The notes below the pieces were generated by a model. It was not told where the DNA came from. It searched no databases and saw only the letters and a list, made by a program, of their open reading frames with translations. From the NCBI GenBank assembly GCA_018902385.1, contig JABSSW010000098.1, forward strand, positions 1-31,164: a stretch of 31,164 bases of DNA, in the 5' to 3' direction. This document shows positions 1 to 12,478 of the stretch, piece by piece. The stretch is from Physcia stellaris (lineage: Eukaryota; Ascomycota; Lecanoromycetes; Caliciales; Physciaceae). The stretch's first letter is position 1; the number at the start of each line of letters is the position of its first letter. The translations under genes were made by a program, and so were the position numbers.

Positions 1-2530
1 AAACGTTTCATTATTCGCGATTTTCGTTTGCAATTTTTCTAATATATCGATATTTGTTTTCGTTCAAATTTTTGCGATTTTCGACGCGATCGTTCTCGTT
101 CGCAAATTGAATATCGTTTTAATCAACGACGATCTGAACGATTTGTTCATGTTTTTCGTTGATACGTCGATTTCTGATCATGTTGTTTCAAAACAACGAT
201 GTTGGTGTATGCGAAATCGATCGTTATTCGTTCGTGCTGCTTATTTCATGTAATTAATTCAATTAACGTATTTTTTTCAATTTATATTTTTTTATCGCGA
301 TTATGAATTCGTATGTTCGTTTGTTTTCACATGTAATTTTTTTCAATTCAAACGATTTAAATTAAAATTCTTTACGACGACGTGTTTTTCGTCGATTTTC
401 GCATCGCGTTTTTAAATCAATATCGCGTTAAAATTTTCGTTGTTTTTGCATTGAATTATACATGTTGTAATGTTGATAATTTTGTCGTTCGCGATTTCAT
501 TTTTAACGAAATCAAATGCTGTAAACGTGCGAAAATATTCGATTTTCGTTATTTTTGTCGATAAACACGCACATTTTCGTGATTGCATCGAACATGTACA
601 ATAATTCGAACTGTTGCGAAAATTTGTTGTTTGTCGCTAATGAAATGAATTTTTCAAAATTTTTGCATGATCAATATATCGAATTTTTTTATGCTTTTTG
701 TTTCGAACAACGATATCATGATTTGAATTTTCGAATTGTTGACGTTGTATTGTAATATCGATAATGTGTCGTTTTTTAACATTTTTTCATTGTTTTGAAT
801 TTTGTATTTCGATTCGTGACGTCAATTAAAAATGTTTTGACGACGCGAACGAGAAATTTTTTTTTTTCAAATTTTTCATATTTTTTCTGATCATCGATGT
901 TTTTTATTTTTGATCGATGACGTCGATTTATCATTTTTTTGTTTCGAAATTTCTTAACTTGAAAATAATGCGATGATTACATCATTGTTTCGATCGATAA
1001 AATCATTTTCACTAAATTTGATGTGCGTTGCTCGTTTTTCTGCGTTTGTCGATTTCGTTTAAATAAATTTTTTTGCGACTTTTCGATGTTTCGTCGTTGT
1101 AATTTTTTTAATTGATTGAATTTCTTCGCAACGATTGTCGTTTTTGAAGTTTTCGCGAATTGTATTCATCGATTTCGAAATCGTTATCATCTTGTCGACG
1201 ACGACGTATTGTCAGTTAATTTCGGAATTTCGTCGACGTAATCGAGCGTTAATACATGATTTTTTTCGATTTTTTTTTTGTTTTTTTTTTGCATTTTTTT
1301 CATGAATTATGTGCTTTTCACATACACAACATTTGATTTTGTAATTCTTGCACATTTTTCTTTTTTGTAACATGCGCATTTGCGCAGTAATCGTATCGTT
1401 TTTTTTTTGTGCATTGAATTGTATTGCGGTTCGTGATAACGACATTTATAACATTGAATAATTTGCATGTTTTGTTGAACATTGAGCAAATTCTCAGTTT
1501 TTTTTCGATCATGATGTTGTTGTTCAACATATTGTTATTCATTTCTGAAATAATGACTTCAATAATCAAAACGATATTGTTGCATTGTCGTCTTAATTTG
1601 TTTTTTCAAAACACGTACAAAATTTTCATTTTTTTTAATTTTTTTCACGTTTTCGTTTTTTTTTCGATTTTACGCATCGTCGTTTTTCTATTTTTTGTCG
1701 TTGTTAAATCGAATTTTTGATTTTTATTTCGTCGATCATGATCGCATAAATCGAAACGATCGTTTTCGCTTTTTTTTATCGAATATCGTCGTTCATGCAT
1801 TGTTGTTTCGCAATTTTTTTGTTTTTTTGCGTTTATCGCGTGTATCGCGAAATCATCACTCGAAAAATTTCTTGATCGCTCGAATATTTTTGACTTGTAT
1901 ATTTTTTTCGTAATGCACGTTTTGATTTCATCGACGATACGTCTCGATTTCGTATTGATTCAATTGTTGTTTTTTCTCGTTGTCGTTTAAACGTATTATG
2001 ATTTCGATATTTTTGTTCGCGATAATTTTCAACGTTGAGAAAATCGCAACGACGACTGTTCAATTGCGTGAATTTGTTTTGATCGCGAAAAAAAAAAAAA
2101 TTTGAAAAATGATTATTTTTGTAATTTCATGACGAATCATGACATTGTTTTTTTTCATTTTCGCGTGTTTTTTGCTGAATTGAACAATCATTTTGTTCAT
2201 TGCGTTCATCATGTTTTTTTGAATGAATGCAAATTGCGTGTTTTCAAAATATGTCACGACGATTGTAAATCAATTTTCAATGATTTTTGATGATGATTTT
2301 TTTTTTGTTCGAACGAGTTTTCGACATTTTTGATGTTTTTCAACAACATTGTTTTTTTGTTCGTGAACGTTTTCGTTCGTTTGATTTTAACAACGATCAT
2401 GTTATTTTTTCATCATCATCAATTGTTCATCGATCGACGCAAAAATTCGACGATTCGAATAACGCGTTAATCAAATCAATATCACGTTTCGTTGTTGAAT
2501 TATTTCAAAAATTGAATTTGTAACATAAAT
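1..2530 (-). mobile_element. Heavily mutated AT-rich repeat, probable LINE (Tad1-like) relic
   Basis: AT-rich block that is T-rich on the plus strand, so any former coding strand is probably the minus strand. CC and GG are almost absent, while CG, CA and TG remain common. On the minus strand between about 1570 and 1200, spread over two or three frames, are cysteine/histidine clusters resembling the successive CCHC knuckles of ascomycete LINE ORF1 proteins: CYKCRYH, then YCANAHVTK, then CCVCEKH. No frame is open throughout, so this is a dead element. The endonuclease and reverse transcriptase would lie towards position 1 and beyond the window edge; I could not identify them. Assignment to LINE rests only on knuckle order and spacing. 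Gag of another retroelement class is the main alternative. Confidence 0.4.
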
Positions 2531-2557
2531 TGTGTTTTTTCATTTGAAAGCGAATCA

Positions 2558-2677
2558 CATTTAGTAATGAGTCACGAATTAAAATTGTTTGTAAAATAAA
2601 TAAGATTGTTTAGAATTTTTCAGAATTCTGAACGTATTGTTTGCAAACAATTTTAACTCGTGACTCATTACTAAATG
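2558..2677. repeat. 120-bp hairpin with 34-bp arms (possible miniature element)
   Basis: The left arm at 2558-2591 and the right arm at 2644-2677 are inverted copies with one mismatch over 34 bp. They contain TAATGAGTCACGA on the left and its complement on the right. The 52-bp loop is AT-rich. No convincing target-site duplication is visible. The arms kept near-identity while the surrounding DNA is strongly mutated, which suggests a late insertion or a very small foldback element. Confidence 0.6.
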
Positions 2678-3444
2678 CGACAAATATTCGTTGTTTTCAA
2701 TATGCAATACATTAATCGTAATTGCAAATTTACGTGAATTTTTTATTAACGTGCGATAATTGTTACGAGCATTAAATTTTACGTTATCAATTTTTCACGT
2801 AATTAAATTTATACGTTTTGACAAATCAACGTTACAACATATTCACGTTATCGATGCTTTTATTGTAACGATGTAATGACGTCATTATTATTTTAACGTA
2901 ACAATTCAACGATATTAACATCATCGTAAAATTATCGTAAACACGAAATTTATCGAATAGACGCGAAGTTTATCAAAACACTACAGATTTATCACTGAAA
3001 AATTGTCAAATCTTGTCAACGAGATTTTCGTCATGTTACGATTTTCAACATCATGATATTTCTGATTTCGAATTCGTGCGATTCGATCAAAATTTACGCG
3101 AAAAACGTTACGTTCGAATATTCGAACGTTCATTTTAAACGAACGATTGATTAATTGATTGATCGATTGATCAATGGTACTTTGATCTCGTCGAAATTCC
3201 TGAAATATTAAAAGCGCACTCAGCGTATTATACGCGCAAAAATAAATTCTGATTAACGATAAATCAACGCTAAACTTCGAATAACGATAAATTTCGAACA
3301 ACGATAAATAAGAAACAAACGTTTCAACAAAATTACGATAACGAAGACACACGTTACAATATTTTGTCACGTTTTAAATTATTTACGACAATAATTTGCA
3401 ACGTAACAACATGTTGCAACGTCAATTAGAACGATACGTAATGT
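2678..3444. other. AT-rich mutated DNA without recognisable genes
   Basis: This continues the AT-rich block, now A-rich on the plus strand and with frequent ACGT and TCG. No coding potential is recognisable. Composition changes abruptly near 3445 to ordinary gene-bearing DNA. At about 3498-3526 a short hairpin (TACGGTAAT and its complement around an 11-nt loop) lies just inside the ordinary region. Confidence 0.6.
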
Positions 3445-4017
3445 TAAGGGAAACCGTTTTGGAGCATGAGTGTTTAGAATTTACGTTCAATGATATTTAC
3501 GGTAATGGCACGGAACTATTACCGTAGCCAGGATACATATAATTTCGCTAAGGTACACATTGAATTTTGAGGGTCGCCCAACGTGGACTAGGCCATCCAA
3601 TGATTATCGAGGTTTGATTTTCTTGGCATCAGCATTAATATTTTCTATCCCCAATCGCGAAACGATGCGCAACAGATCCTTTGACCACTGCATGAGCCTT
3701 TTCGATCTCGAAATTCCCTCTGCAAATCGACGATGCCCATACTACTGGATCTTTTACCCTTCCTAAATCCAACGCACGCTAGAGCTGGGCACGCTCCTCC
3801 CTTGCAGTTTCCACCGCAGAGAAGGATCATGCCACACCACCTTCCAGTGGAGGCGCCGCAAGCCCAACTCGGGACGCCATCGATGCACCGAACATCCAAC
3901 TCAACTGGCGATCGCGCGATAATCGCAAAGGGACGCCATACTCTCCTTGTGGAATCATCGCCATTTGGCTCAGCTGCATACGTCGCACCAAAACCGACCT
4001 CCACACTTCACGCGACA

Positions 4018-5004
4018 TGGCAGGGCATCAAGCGCATGAGTACGCAATATTTCACTCTCGGCTCCGTCGTGTGGGTAATCAATGCCTTCTTCGCCTACCT
4101 CCTTAGCGCAACCACAGACCCAGTTCGGCACCGAGATCCTTTATGGCGGCGGCATTACGGCTTTCATTGGCGCGACTATATTCGAGATGGGAAGTGTGCT
4201 ACTTATGTTAGAGGCCATCAACGAAAATCGGACTGGGTGCTTTGGGTGGGCGCTGGAAAAGCTGGTGGAGAGCGATGCAGAAAACGCGACAAAATTAATC
4301 GTTCGCCCTGATAAAGATACATGCTCACATCATCATAAGAACAAGCAGAATCTGGTCGGAAAAGGCCATGGTAAGTTCTCTCGTTCCAAGCGGCTGGACC
4401 GTGGTCATTGGGTCTGACTTGCACAGTGAAGCCTCCTGCGTCCTCCCTCTCAACGGCGTCCTCAACCTCATCGAACCGCTGTGTGGCCAATCAGCCGAAG
4501 CAACCTGAGTTCACCGAGGCTGAAAACCGCTCATGGGTCTGGTTTCCTTCCACTCAAGAGTTTAAGTCACACTACCTACGAGAGCTCGGTTTTCTTGCTT
4601 GCCTCGCGCAGCTAACAGGGGCCTCGGTCTTTTGGATATCGGGATTCACGGCTTTACCTGGTATCAACAATAAGCTCGGCTCACAAGGTTTGCTGGATGG
4701 TATCTACTGGGCCCCACAAATCGTGGGTGGTACGGGCTTTATCATATCCGGAATGCTGTTCATGCTCGAAACGCAATCGAAATGGTACAAACCTGCATTT
4801 GGCGTCCTTGGCTGGCATATCGGTTTCTGGAATATCGTTGGGGCTTTCGGCTTCACACTATGCGGCGCGCTAGGTCCAGCCTATGGCAACAGCGGAGCAG
4901 AATACCAGGCATCGTTGGCTACGTTCTGGGGCAGCTGGGCCTTCCTGATTGGGAGTGTGATACAGTGGTACGAAAGCCTGGACAAATATCCAGTCGAGAC
5001 TTAA
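4018..5004 (+). pseudogene. Fungal integral membrane protein, frameshifted
   Basis: I recognise a fungal family of multi-spanning integral membrane proteins of unknown function. The similarity is from memory of conserved blocks such as FIGATIFE, LMLEAINENRTGCFGWALE, GWHIGFWN and the C-terminal FWGSWAFLIGS followed by IQWYESL. About six hydrophobic segments are visible. The reading frame starts in one phase at about 4018-4101 (around STQYFTLGSVVW), then the homologous protein continues in another phase from about 4108, so a one-base insertion or two-base deletion lies near 4100-4110. A clean 56-bp intron follows at 4371-4426 (GTAAGT donor, GCACAG acceptor) and the last exon runs to the stop at 5004. 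The N-terminal part upstream of 4018 (near AAYVAPKPTSTLHATW) is plausibly part of the gene, but no start codon can be fixed. It has no obvious link to terpenoid biosynthesis. Confidence 0.7.
4371..4426 (+). other. Intron in the membrane-protein gene
   Basis: GTAAGT donor, TCTGACTT branch-like sequence and GCACAG acceptor. Removing 56 bp joins the two open frames in phase inside the hydrophilic loop between the second and third membrane segments. Confidence 0.75.
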
Positions 5005-5489
5005 CCTGCAGGGAACGTACAAAAGACATGATGCTTACGCCACACTTCCCTTTATCCCCTGTATTGGTGTGGTACTTGTTTTCAAGGTTTAGCCGAGGTA
5101 ACGCAAAAGGAGTGCCATGGATTGCCAGTGCATGGACAAGCACAGAGAGTCACCAGAGACCATCTTTTAGGGCATTTCACAGGTGTCACATAAGCCTCAA
5201 CACCGAGAGCGAACCACGCCGTGGCTAGGAATGCAGCTGCGCTTAGAGTGGCGCAATTGTACGTATTCGCAGCCTAGAAGATAGAATGCCGTAAATGACA
5301 AAAGTCGACAAAGTGGACGTGATTTTCGCCGCCTCGGTTCGAAGTCCGATGACTTTGCTGTGAGTCTTGTCATTACAGCTACTGGGGAGGAGAATGTCGA
5401 GCTTGCTTACGCACACAATAGTTTAAAATATCAATGTTGTCACGTGAACGCGTTCAAAGAAAAAGCGGTAGAATATAAAAGAATATTGT
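5005..5489. other. Intergenic, nothing recognised
   Basis: Ordinary composition. Only short open frames occur, in conflicting phases and without recognisable motifs. Confidence 0.5.
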
Positions 5490-6800
5490 TCTACGACATG
5501 CGACACGACTGGATATCCAGTCTTTTGTGGATCGGCCATTCTGATACAGTACTCGTTCTTCGACAAATGGTATTCACCACAAATGGCATTTTGGTAGACT
5601 GGTCGCCCAAATGCCAATATTGACTACTCACACTATCATTTGATCTTATGATGATCTCATCGTGTTCCAATGACTGGTCTGATTGCATCATGGCCGTCTC
5701 AATATTTTGCACGACCGCTACAAGCGTCTGAGCTTTGGCTTGATCGAGAAGCGGATTAATTGACGCGCTATCTACGTTGGCTGGAGCGACCGCTTTCGGC
5801 TCTAAATCGCTGACCAGGTTTGTGATAGTTCATTGAACTTTTCGAAATTAGTCTTGGCTGCAGATGGGTCTGGTGTGTGAAAAGATTGCATTCACAAGCT
5901 GGTCTGGAGTCTGTGTGACCGCTACGGCCACAATCGCAAGGGATTCTAGGTCCCGGTGGCCTGATCGAGCCGAGTCTGTAGAGCCTCTACAAACGTGATC
6001 AGGTTGGTGACGCTTTGTCCAAGAGTCGTGCGAAGGCGAGGGAGAGCAACCACCTGTCTCGACTGATTAAAAACGACTTTTTAGGACGTTGAGGCCGTCT
6101 TTGACTGCCCAAAGATCTTTGCTACCCGCTTACCAACATCATTGATGACAGCGTTTGCCTTGTCGATGACCTTGAACATGTGATCTGGATGGTAACAGCC
6201 GCAGCGCTGAAACCACTTAGCACATTCGGCAAGTTATTGGTCAGTCCATTACGATACTTGATTGGCAGCATAAGCATGTTTGCGGTTGTGAAAAATTGGG
6301 ATCAAGCTGCGCCAACATATTGACCAAGCGTTTTCCATTGCATCTCGGGCGAAGTTTGCAAATAGGGTATCGGCCTGTCTCGTCGCTGTTTTTGTAGGGT
6401 CCAATTTAGCTTTTCTTCCATCAATGACAGACTTCAGGTCATCGCAATTGACCGTGAATGTAGTCAGATTGGGGCCTTTGCCACCTGTTAGCGAAAAGAC
6501 CGGTCCTTGTATCTGCTTGCTCCGTATTTTCCCACCAGCCTCTGAAAAGTTAGCTAAAGTGTCGGCAGCAGTAAGCTTGGAAAGCAGAATGCCAGACATG
6601 GGAGCAAGAGGGTCTTCCCGTCCTTGAGCTTGCTGCTAGAGTACTAGATCGTAGTCCACACGCAGCGAAGTAAGATCGCCCAGGATTGAGTCAGTTCCAA
6701 AGGAGAGACGGGGGCAGCGGTATTCTTCGAGATGCTCTGTTTCACCAGTTCCACGAGGCAGAGTTCAGCACATCGTTGTCATTCTCTCCGTTCAAGTCGG
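5490..6800 (-). pseudogene. Degraded protein-coding relic, unrecognised
   Basis: On the minus strand several open stretches follow one another in changing frames: 6599-6249 (116 codons, with GPVFSLTGGKGPNLTTFTVN), about 6180-6100 (KVIDKANAVINDVGKRVAKIF), about 6060-5960 (LGQSVTNLITFVEALQTRLD) and 5810-5491 (LLDQAKAQTLVAVVQNI). The segments look like one amphipathic helical protein broken by frameshifts and stops, because each reads as plausible protein only on this strand and the order is consistent. No family is recognised; secreted helical fungal proteins are one possibility. Introns could explain some breaks but not the stops inside segments. Confidence 0.35.
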
Positions 6801-8002
6801 CTGCCTAACGATGCAGTTCATAACTTACATTCTTTCATGGGGCGAGCTGGCGCGGGAGGCGGATTATGAAGGGGAAGAGAACGACCCAGTTGCCGAGTGT
6901 CGTACTTGACATCGTCTCAACAATGGCCGTAAACAGTCGTTCTAGCTCTTTGAGCCTTGGGTTTTTCCGCTGGTAAATCACCTGGCGTAGAGCAGGGCGT
7001 ACATAAGGCTTGAAGAGAACATGTACAATTCATGGCCGAAGTCGTTTATGGACAAGAGATTGAATAACGGGTGGCGGCTTTGGAGCTCCTGGAGCGGGGG
7101 TAGAGCTGGCTTTTGCGGCTGTTGAGAAATGTCGTGCACCGTGTAGAACCTTCTTCAGCGCTCTCCATACGGCAGCAGCGCCGTGTCCAGAGACCTTGGC
7201 AACGCATTCCTTCGCTACACCAGGCGGGGATGGGAACCTTAATTTTTGCGTCGTTTGTTCAGATTCTTTTTAGCTACCTAATGGCTTCCGAGGAGAACGA
7301 GCGTTCAATGGCCAATCAGGAGATACAGAATCAATGGTAGCAGGTGGTCACTTGCTAGATGTTTCCTATGAGGGCGGGGCCGAGGGCCGCGTGGTAATTT
7401 GGGGCTTCCACTCTCATCCAATTGCAGCAAAGGAATGACAGGCAGAGCAGAAAGACGGCAGGGTAAGCTATTATCATGTTGTCAATCGAATGAACTATCC
7501 TCCGGCCTTGTGTCCTCAATCAACGACACTGACTGGGATGCTGAGAAAAGTAACGAAGTACGGGACGAAGATCCCATCGGATACCCTTTCTTGGTCATAA
7601 GACCAAAGGACTGATCCTTCTAAAGCAGGAACAATCTGCTATTTTTAAGGCTAAAAGTTGGATGACTGATGCTTTCAAGCCTCGTGGCAAGGCCTGCGCG
7701 TTACGGCAGGCCTTGAATAGACAGTATATCGGGAAGCGGCATCTTGTCATTGGTTGGCGAAAGGTTAGTATTCGGTAAAGTATTCAAGATACAATCTCAG
7801 CTTTGATCTCGGTCACCAATTGAAGCCAGATGATGAGACGGAAGAAAGTCTTCCTGGCACAGCTCTGCTTCTTCACCTCCCCTATATGCCTGCTTACGAT
7901 ACGAGCTGTCAAGTGCGATGTAAAGCTACAGGTTACCGTCTCCAGTCACTCGCCCTCCTATTGACGCTTGCCACTTGACCGCGCCAGGTCTGAAATAATA
8001 TT
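6801..8002. other. Unassigned region of ordinary composition
   Basis: No gene could be supported. A 71-codon plus-strand open frame ends at 7614, and another phase stays open around 7620-7780, but neither shows a motif. A perfect 10-bp inverted repeat (CAAGGCCTGC at 7688-7697, GCAGGCCTTG at 7706-7715, 8-nt loop) lies within it. Confidence 0.45.
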
Positions 8003-9598
8003 TCAGCGCCATTGCGCAAACTGGTTAAAGAATTCATTGCTCTCCAATGCCCTCATAGTGTTCTTCTTCAACGACAACATCAGCTCCAACCCACCATCGA
8101 TTTTCGAGCCACTGTACTCCGGAAACACGATTATCAGCCCATCATGAAACATATTACCCATTCTAACCCGTTCGCATTTCACTCCAATCTGTAACCCCCA
8201 ATCGAGATCGCAAATATTTTGGTCTCGCCAAGAGGTCATGAAAACTCCGTCCCTCTGCTCCTCTGCTGCCGAGAAGCCAACTTTGCTCACATCCGGAACC
8301 GATCGAATCATGCTGGCTACTCGTCCAACATATGCACTGTCGAACGCTCTCAGCCGGGTCCGGAGCTTGCGGGCTTGCCATGCAAGATTGTGTGTTGAAG
8401 GCGTAAGCTCGTGTAGGGGACTCTGGATGTTGCAGGGAACGAACATATTGCGGATGTAATTAGGGGGTAGCTGGCAGAGCTTACGCACATTTACAACGGT
8501 CATGAACAAGGCCGAACCTTCGGACCGAGACGCAGAAGGAGAGGAAAAACGTGTTGATACGATATGGTGCAACCAGCCGGTGAGCCTGGTCAAAAGACTG
8601 CGTCGTTGTGCTTGGAGAGCGGAAGTTGAGGGTGAAAGATATTTGCGCCTGGCTACGTAGCGCGATTGGGTGACGCAACAGAAGAGAAGCATAGACATTG
8701 TATCCAATGTGGATATCCATGTCGTCTGGTCCAATTCTTCGCCCGCTGCTTAGAGACTTTTCTTCAGCTTTGCCAGATCTGCGTAAGAGAAGTAGATCAA
8801 TCTTGTGGAATGGGATAAAGCCTGGTATTTCATCAACGTGACAATAGCTAGCTTCATCAGCGTTGATTGGAGGTACCTTCCAAGTTGCTTTTTCAGGGCA
8901 GACCTCAGCCACAATCTCGAAAGCCAGCCGGCCTTGCTTTCGTTATTTTTGTACGATCGCCGGCTTAGGAGAGGCGTTTTCTCTCTGTATACATAATCCG
9001 GAAAATCTTTGATGGACAGCTCCTCATGTCCTTCGAGTAGGTTGACTGGCTGCCAAAGGCCCGATATCTTATCAGTGGATATGGCATCACCCCGACAAAA
9101 TGCCGCCCACGTTTGAAGTATTGTAGCCGCCCCAGTTTCGTCGGCGATGGCGTGATGGACGCCTGGAGCTAAGACCAGACCGTCTTCTATTAATGTGATT
9201 TGAACATGCATCGCTGGAGGATTCGAATCATCAAAGAAACTCAGGCACATAAAGTCCCAACTAGGCAACGAAGACGGTGGGAATCCTTTTCCACGTAAGG
9301 CAGGATAGCTGTACTTCTTGACTTTCCTTAAGTCTTTGACCTTGAATATTTCATCCACCGTCCTCCATGGTGATGTTATTGCAAGAGTGCCTACTTGTGC
9401 CGTGCCGTCGGGTATGCCCTTGATACTTCCAGCCAGAAGAGGAATTGCCTGAAATGTTGAGCGAAGACCGTGAAGGAACGACTGGACAGCGACATCGGCG
9501 TCATCTTTCGGCGTGGGGAACAGGAGCAGTTGCGGGTTGTATATTTGCGGCTGGATATTGTCGAATGGCGAGAGAAAGAACGGGTTGTTTTTTTCCAT
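8003..9598 (-). pseudogene. BAHD/trichothecene 3-O-acetyltransferase-like acyltransferase with one in-frame stop
   Basis: Single-exon 532-codon frame on the minus strand. Features of the CoA-dependent transferase family (PF02458 type) are visible: an N-terminal start LSPFDN, a central HHAIADETG carrying the catalytic HxxxD (His149 and Asp153, counted from the ATG at 9598), a second-domain start TTWISTLDTMSMLL, a conserved-type segment VNVRKLCQLPPNYI, and near the C-terminus LDWGLQIG at the place of the structural DFGWG motif. Length fits the family. The frame is open except for codon 283, TAA at 8750-8752, in the linker between the two domains; CAA (Gln) is the simplest precursor. An upstream ATG at 9664 is in frame, but the sequence before 9598 does not resemble the family. 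The protein would be a cytosolic O-acyltransferase, a plausible tailoring enzyme for the neighbouring terpenoid genes. As written it would stop before the second domain. A sequencing error at one base cannot be excluded. Confidence 0.85.
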
Positions 9599-11395
9599 TA
9601 CGGAGGATGAGATGGCTCGAAAACACCTTGTTCGATGTCTTTTTCTCTTGGATGCAAGATGCACTCTCCTCGTCTCGAGAACAGTATCAAATTTGAAGAA
9701 TGATATTGCTTCGAATCAGTGTGCTTGACAGGAAGTTGAACCCCGCATGCCAAACTGAAATCGACGGAGATCAGGCAATGCACCTCGATCGCTATTTGGC
9801 CACCCTCTTATCAATGTCTATCTTTATTTGTAAACTTACATGTGCAGGACATGGCATGAAGGTAGCGTCGATCATCCATTCCTTGTATAACGCCGAACAT
9901 GGAACGGTGGTGAGAACATTGACCTTCGGCAGTGAACTTGTTTTTTTCGGTCCATGCGAGTTGAACTGGTGATCCTACTGGATTTTTACGGTATGGCAAG
10001 TCTAAGAGAGTGGCTGAAGTAGAAGTGGTATCAATGAATGCACTAGACGGTATCAGCAGTGGCCAATGCGGTACAACATTGCCTGGCACGGCATGGCTCT
10101 CAATCTTCCTGTGATGACTGCTTATCACATGCAATACAGCTTCCCAAGCTTGAGAACTAGAAAACAATTTCACAATTCGGTTAGACTTGAAAGCTGGTCG
10201 TTCTACCATTGTGAGGCAATCGTGAGAACATTTGAAGCAAATATTATCATCATCATTGTTCTTGCCTTTTACTTCGCATCCGTGACAATGCTCGTTTCCA
10301 GGTCCGCGACAGGCCTGGTGATCTCGGGTCCGAAAAAGAAAGTGATATCACACTGCAAGTCTCTGCATTGAGATAAAGCTAATGTCTCAAACTTCTCACT
10401 AGCCGGTAGTGGAAGTGGGAGGGTAGCGAGGATACAATCGTGTTAGCTTTTTTGACCTGCCCAGGAGTGAGCGTGCTTGGCTGAGGTTATTACCGATTTA
10501 CCAAAACTTTTGGTGGTCCCGTGCAGATCAAACCCGATCATGTGGTATCCGTGTATGTTGCAAATCGAGTAAAGGTTGGTGGCACAGATGGTGGGGCCAC
10601 CAAACATGCGTCTTCCTGTCATGCGTTAGGAGACTCCTTTGAAGCTTCAATGGTTTGGCCTTGATGTCGCCTGGAAGCCACAGATTGCAAAAACCGATCA
10701 TGATCGCCATGAAGCGAGCTTATCTCATGCGCAAATGACTAAATGAAGATCATGACGATATGGCATATGCACGTCATGAATCAAGCATGCAGGCACACGA
10801 AAAAGTTCTTCGCCTTCTCTCGGTCGACGATCCGAGCAGATCAGTATGCCCTTGGCAGCCTTAGCAGTTGTGGTGTGACTTCCGATTTGCTGCTTCACAA
10901 GATATTGAATTAGCTAAGCTCAAGGAGCCTTCCAAGAGCCTCGGCCTCGCCATTGCCACGCACGTATGTTTTAGAAAAGGAAGGGTTTTCCTATCTGTGG
11001 GGTGCCAATCAATTGCAGCGTACGGAATTCTTGAGATCCAGGCTCTCAGCATGCGAAGCGGACAACCCGAAGATTGATACTGCCAAGAATCCTTGTATCC
11101 ACTCCGGGTCAGAGTTGCAGAGGCAACGAGTGAAACCGGGTTTACTGCACTTGCCGATACCACGTCCACTGTCGCAGTGCGGACTAGGCGGCGCGGGATG
11201 GGAGCGCTACGCGAGGTCGATTACTGTTAGTTGCCCAGCGCAGCGGGCTCCAGGGGTTGAATTCAGTGCAAACTGTCGAGACAAGGTCCTGACTAATCAC
11301 TGTCTGTCCAATCATATAGACGATTCAATGCGGGAGTTAGCTTCTTCAGGCAGTGGACTAGCTATTATCAGCTCGAGCTTCTTCAATTTTTGAAT
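9599..11395. other. Unassigned region upstream of the acyltransferase
   Basis: It contains the acyltransferase promoter and about 1.6 kb of ordinary-composition DNA. The longest frames are a 132-codon one on the minus strand (10209-9811) and a 146-codon one on the plus strand (10953-11393). Both lack recognisable domains and may be chance. The region may hold remnants of further cluster genes, but I could not name any. Confidence 0.4.
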
Positions 11396-11530
11396 TTCAA
11401 CGTTTTACAGTCGTTTTTTTCGAATAATCAATTGATTTAAAACAGTGAAATAAAATTGATCACGACGAAAGTTTTCGCATTATGTTTTTTCTTCGTATTC
11501 GGTTGTCTGTTTTTAAAACTATTTTGGTGG
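11396..11530. repeat. Short AT-rich mutated repeat patch
   Basis: About 135 bp with almost no CC or GG, set inside ordinary DNA. It includes TACAGTCGTTTT at 11405, the same terminal motif as the inverted-repeat element at 15576, so it may be a decayed fragment of a related element. No second end was found. Confidence 0.35.
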
Positions 11531-11758
11531 TGGTTGCGGAATCCTTTGACCAACGTCTCTACGAGACATCCCGTGCTGTTTACCTTCGTGCGGCCCTAAA
11601 ATAACCCTCAAAAAGTCGGTACACAAAAGCTGGGCACTTCGGAGGCACGACTGGGGCCCTGCGTCTGGGCACATATTACTAGTGGTATGGATGCATCAAT
11701 GACAAGGAAAATCTTCATGCGGCCGTTAGTCCTATCGAATCCTAATTGCACTACGTTC
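11531..11758. other. 3' flank of the terpene synthase gene
   Basis: Ordinary-composition DNA between the AT-rich patch and the terpene synthase stop codon. No gene or motif recognised. Confidence 0.45.
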
Positions 11759-12191
11759 CTACACCCTCAGCTTCTCCAACAGCAACTTCAAGATATAATT
11801 CTCGGTGGCAAATTCCTTCTCCACCGCCTTTATTTCCCGATCGATCTCTCCATGCAGAGTGTCCAAGCACGCCTTTGTGTACTCTAAACTCTTTGTTTCA
11901 CCCATGTGGTCCAAGACTACTCGCTTCAGCTCGAATGAAAGGCTGCCTACATTCCGACGCTCATGGAGAATGCTGAGTAGTTGAATTTTGTTGCTGCTAT
12001 TTTCAAGGGCGTGAATTAGGGGAAAAGAGAATTTTTCTTCGTCGAGGTCATCGCAGAAGCCTTTCTGCTTAGTATACTGATTCAAAGGGTGGAATATCAG
12101 CTCGACGAATGCGTGCTGAAAAAAAAAAACATACGAGACTTACGTCTGGAGACACCAAATTCTGGTAGTCATCTCGGATCTGGAAATAACG

Positions 12192-12194
12192 TCA
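12192..12194 (-). other. In-frame TGA just before the second aspartate-rich motif
   Basis: It is located seven codons before DDYQN, in ITLV-stop-RYFQIR. The residue in relatives is generally Gly, which would need a transversion from GGA; an Arg CGA precursor would need a single C-to-T change. The origin is therefore unclear. Confidence 0.6.
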
Positions 12195-12352
12195 GACAAG
12201 GGTGATCAGACTGGAGAGATCCTTAGTACTGTTCAAAGCGGAGCGTCAGCAGAGTTGGACTAGAGAACAATTTGCATTCTGGTCGTGTTACCGCCGCCCC
12301 GGGGACCCTGTGATCATAAGTTCAGCTATCATGCGGAATAGTCCTCCAGTCT

Positions 12353-12405
12353 TTACCGTGCGACTAGATCAGATATTGAGTAAGAGTGAGTGAGCGTTGA
12401 CATAC
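12353..12405 (-). other. Intron 7 with a lost acceptor
   Basis: The GTATGT donor is good, and conserved sequence resumes in phase at 12352. However, the two bases before it are AA instead of AG. The only nearby AG, two bases further on, would shift the frame. A G-to-A change at the acceptor is the simplest reading. On the opposite strand that is a CpT-to-TpT change. Confidence 0.55.
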
Positions 12406-12478
12406 TCTGATCTATCATTCGTAGATAGTCTTCTTCAGAGGGACATGAGACATTTCGAGTCCAGTAGAGATCGTGACT

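Noticed and set aside
3645-4018. Minus-strand frames of 119 and 63 codons opposite the membrane-protein gene
   Set aside because: They are shadows of the plus-strand coding sequence and show no motif.
5490-6640. Assignment of the minus-strand relic to a hydrophobic-surface-binding or similar secreted family
   Set aside because: Helical character alone is not enough and no signal peptide or conserved motif was found.
10528-10710. Minus-strand AIMIGFC stretch resembling part of an allantoate-type permease
   Set aside because: Only a few residues agree; the rest lacks membrane segments and frame continuity.
11405-11530. Second CAGTCG-ended inverted-repeat element
   Set aside because: Only one end motif is visible, without a partner end or TA pair that can be trusted.
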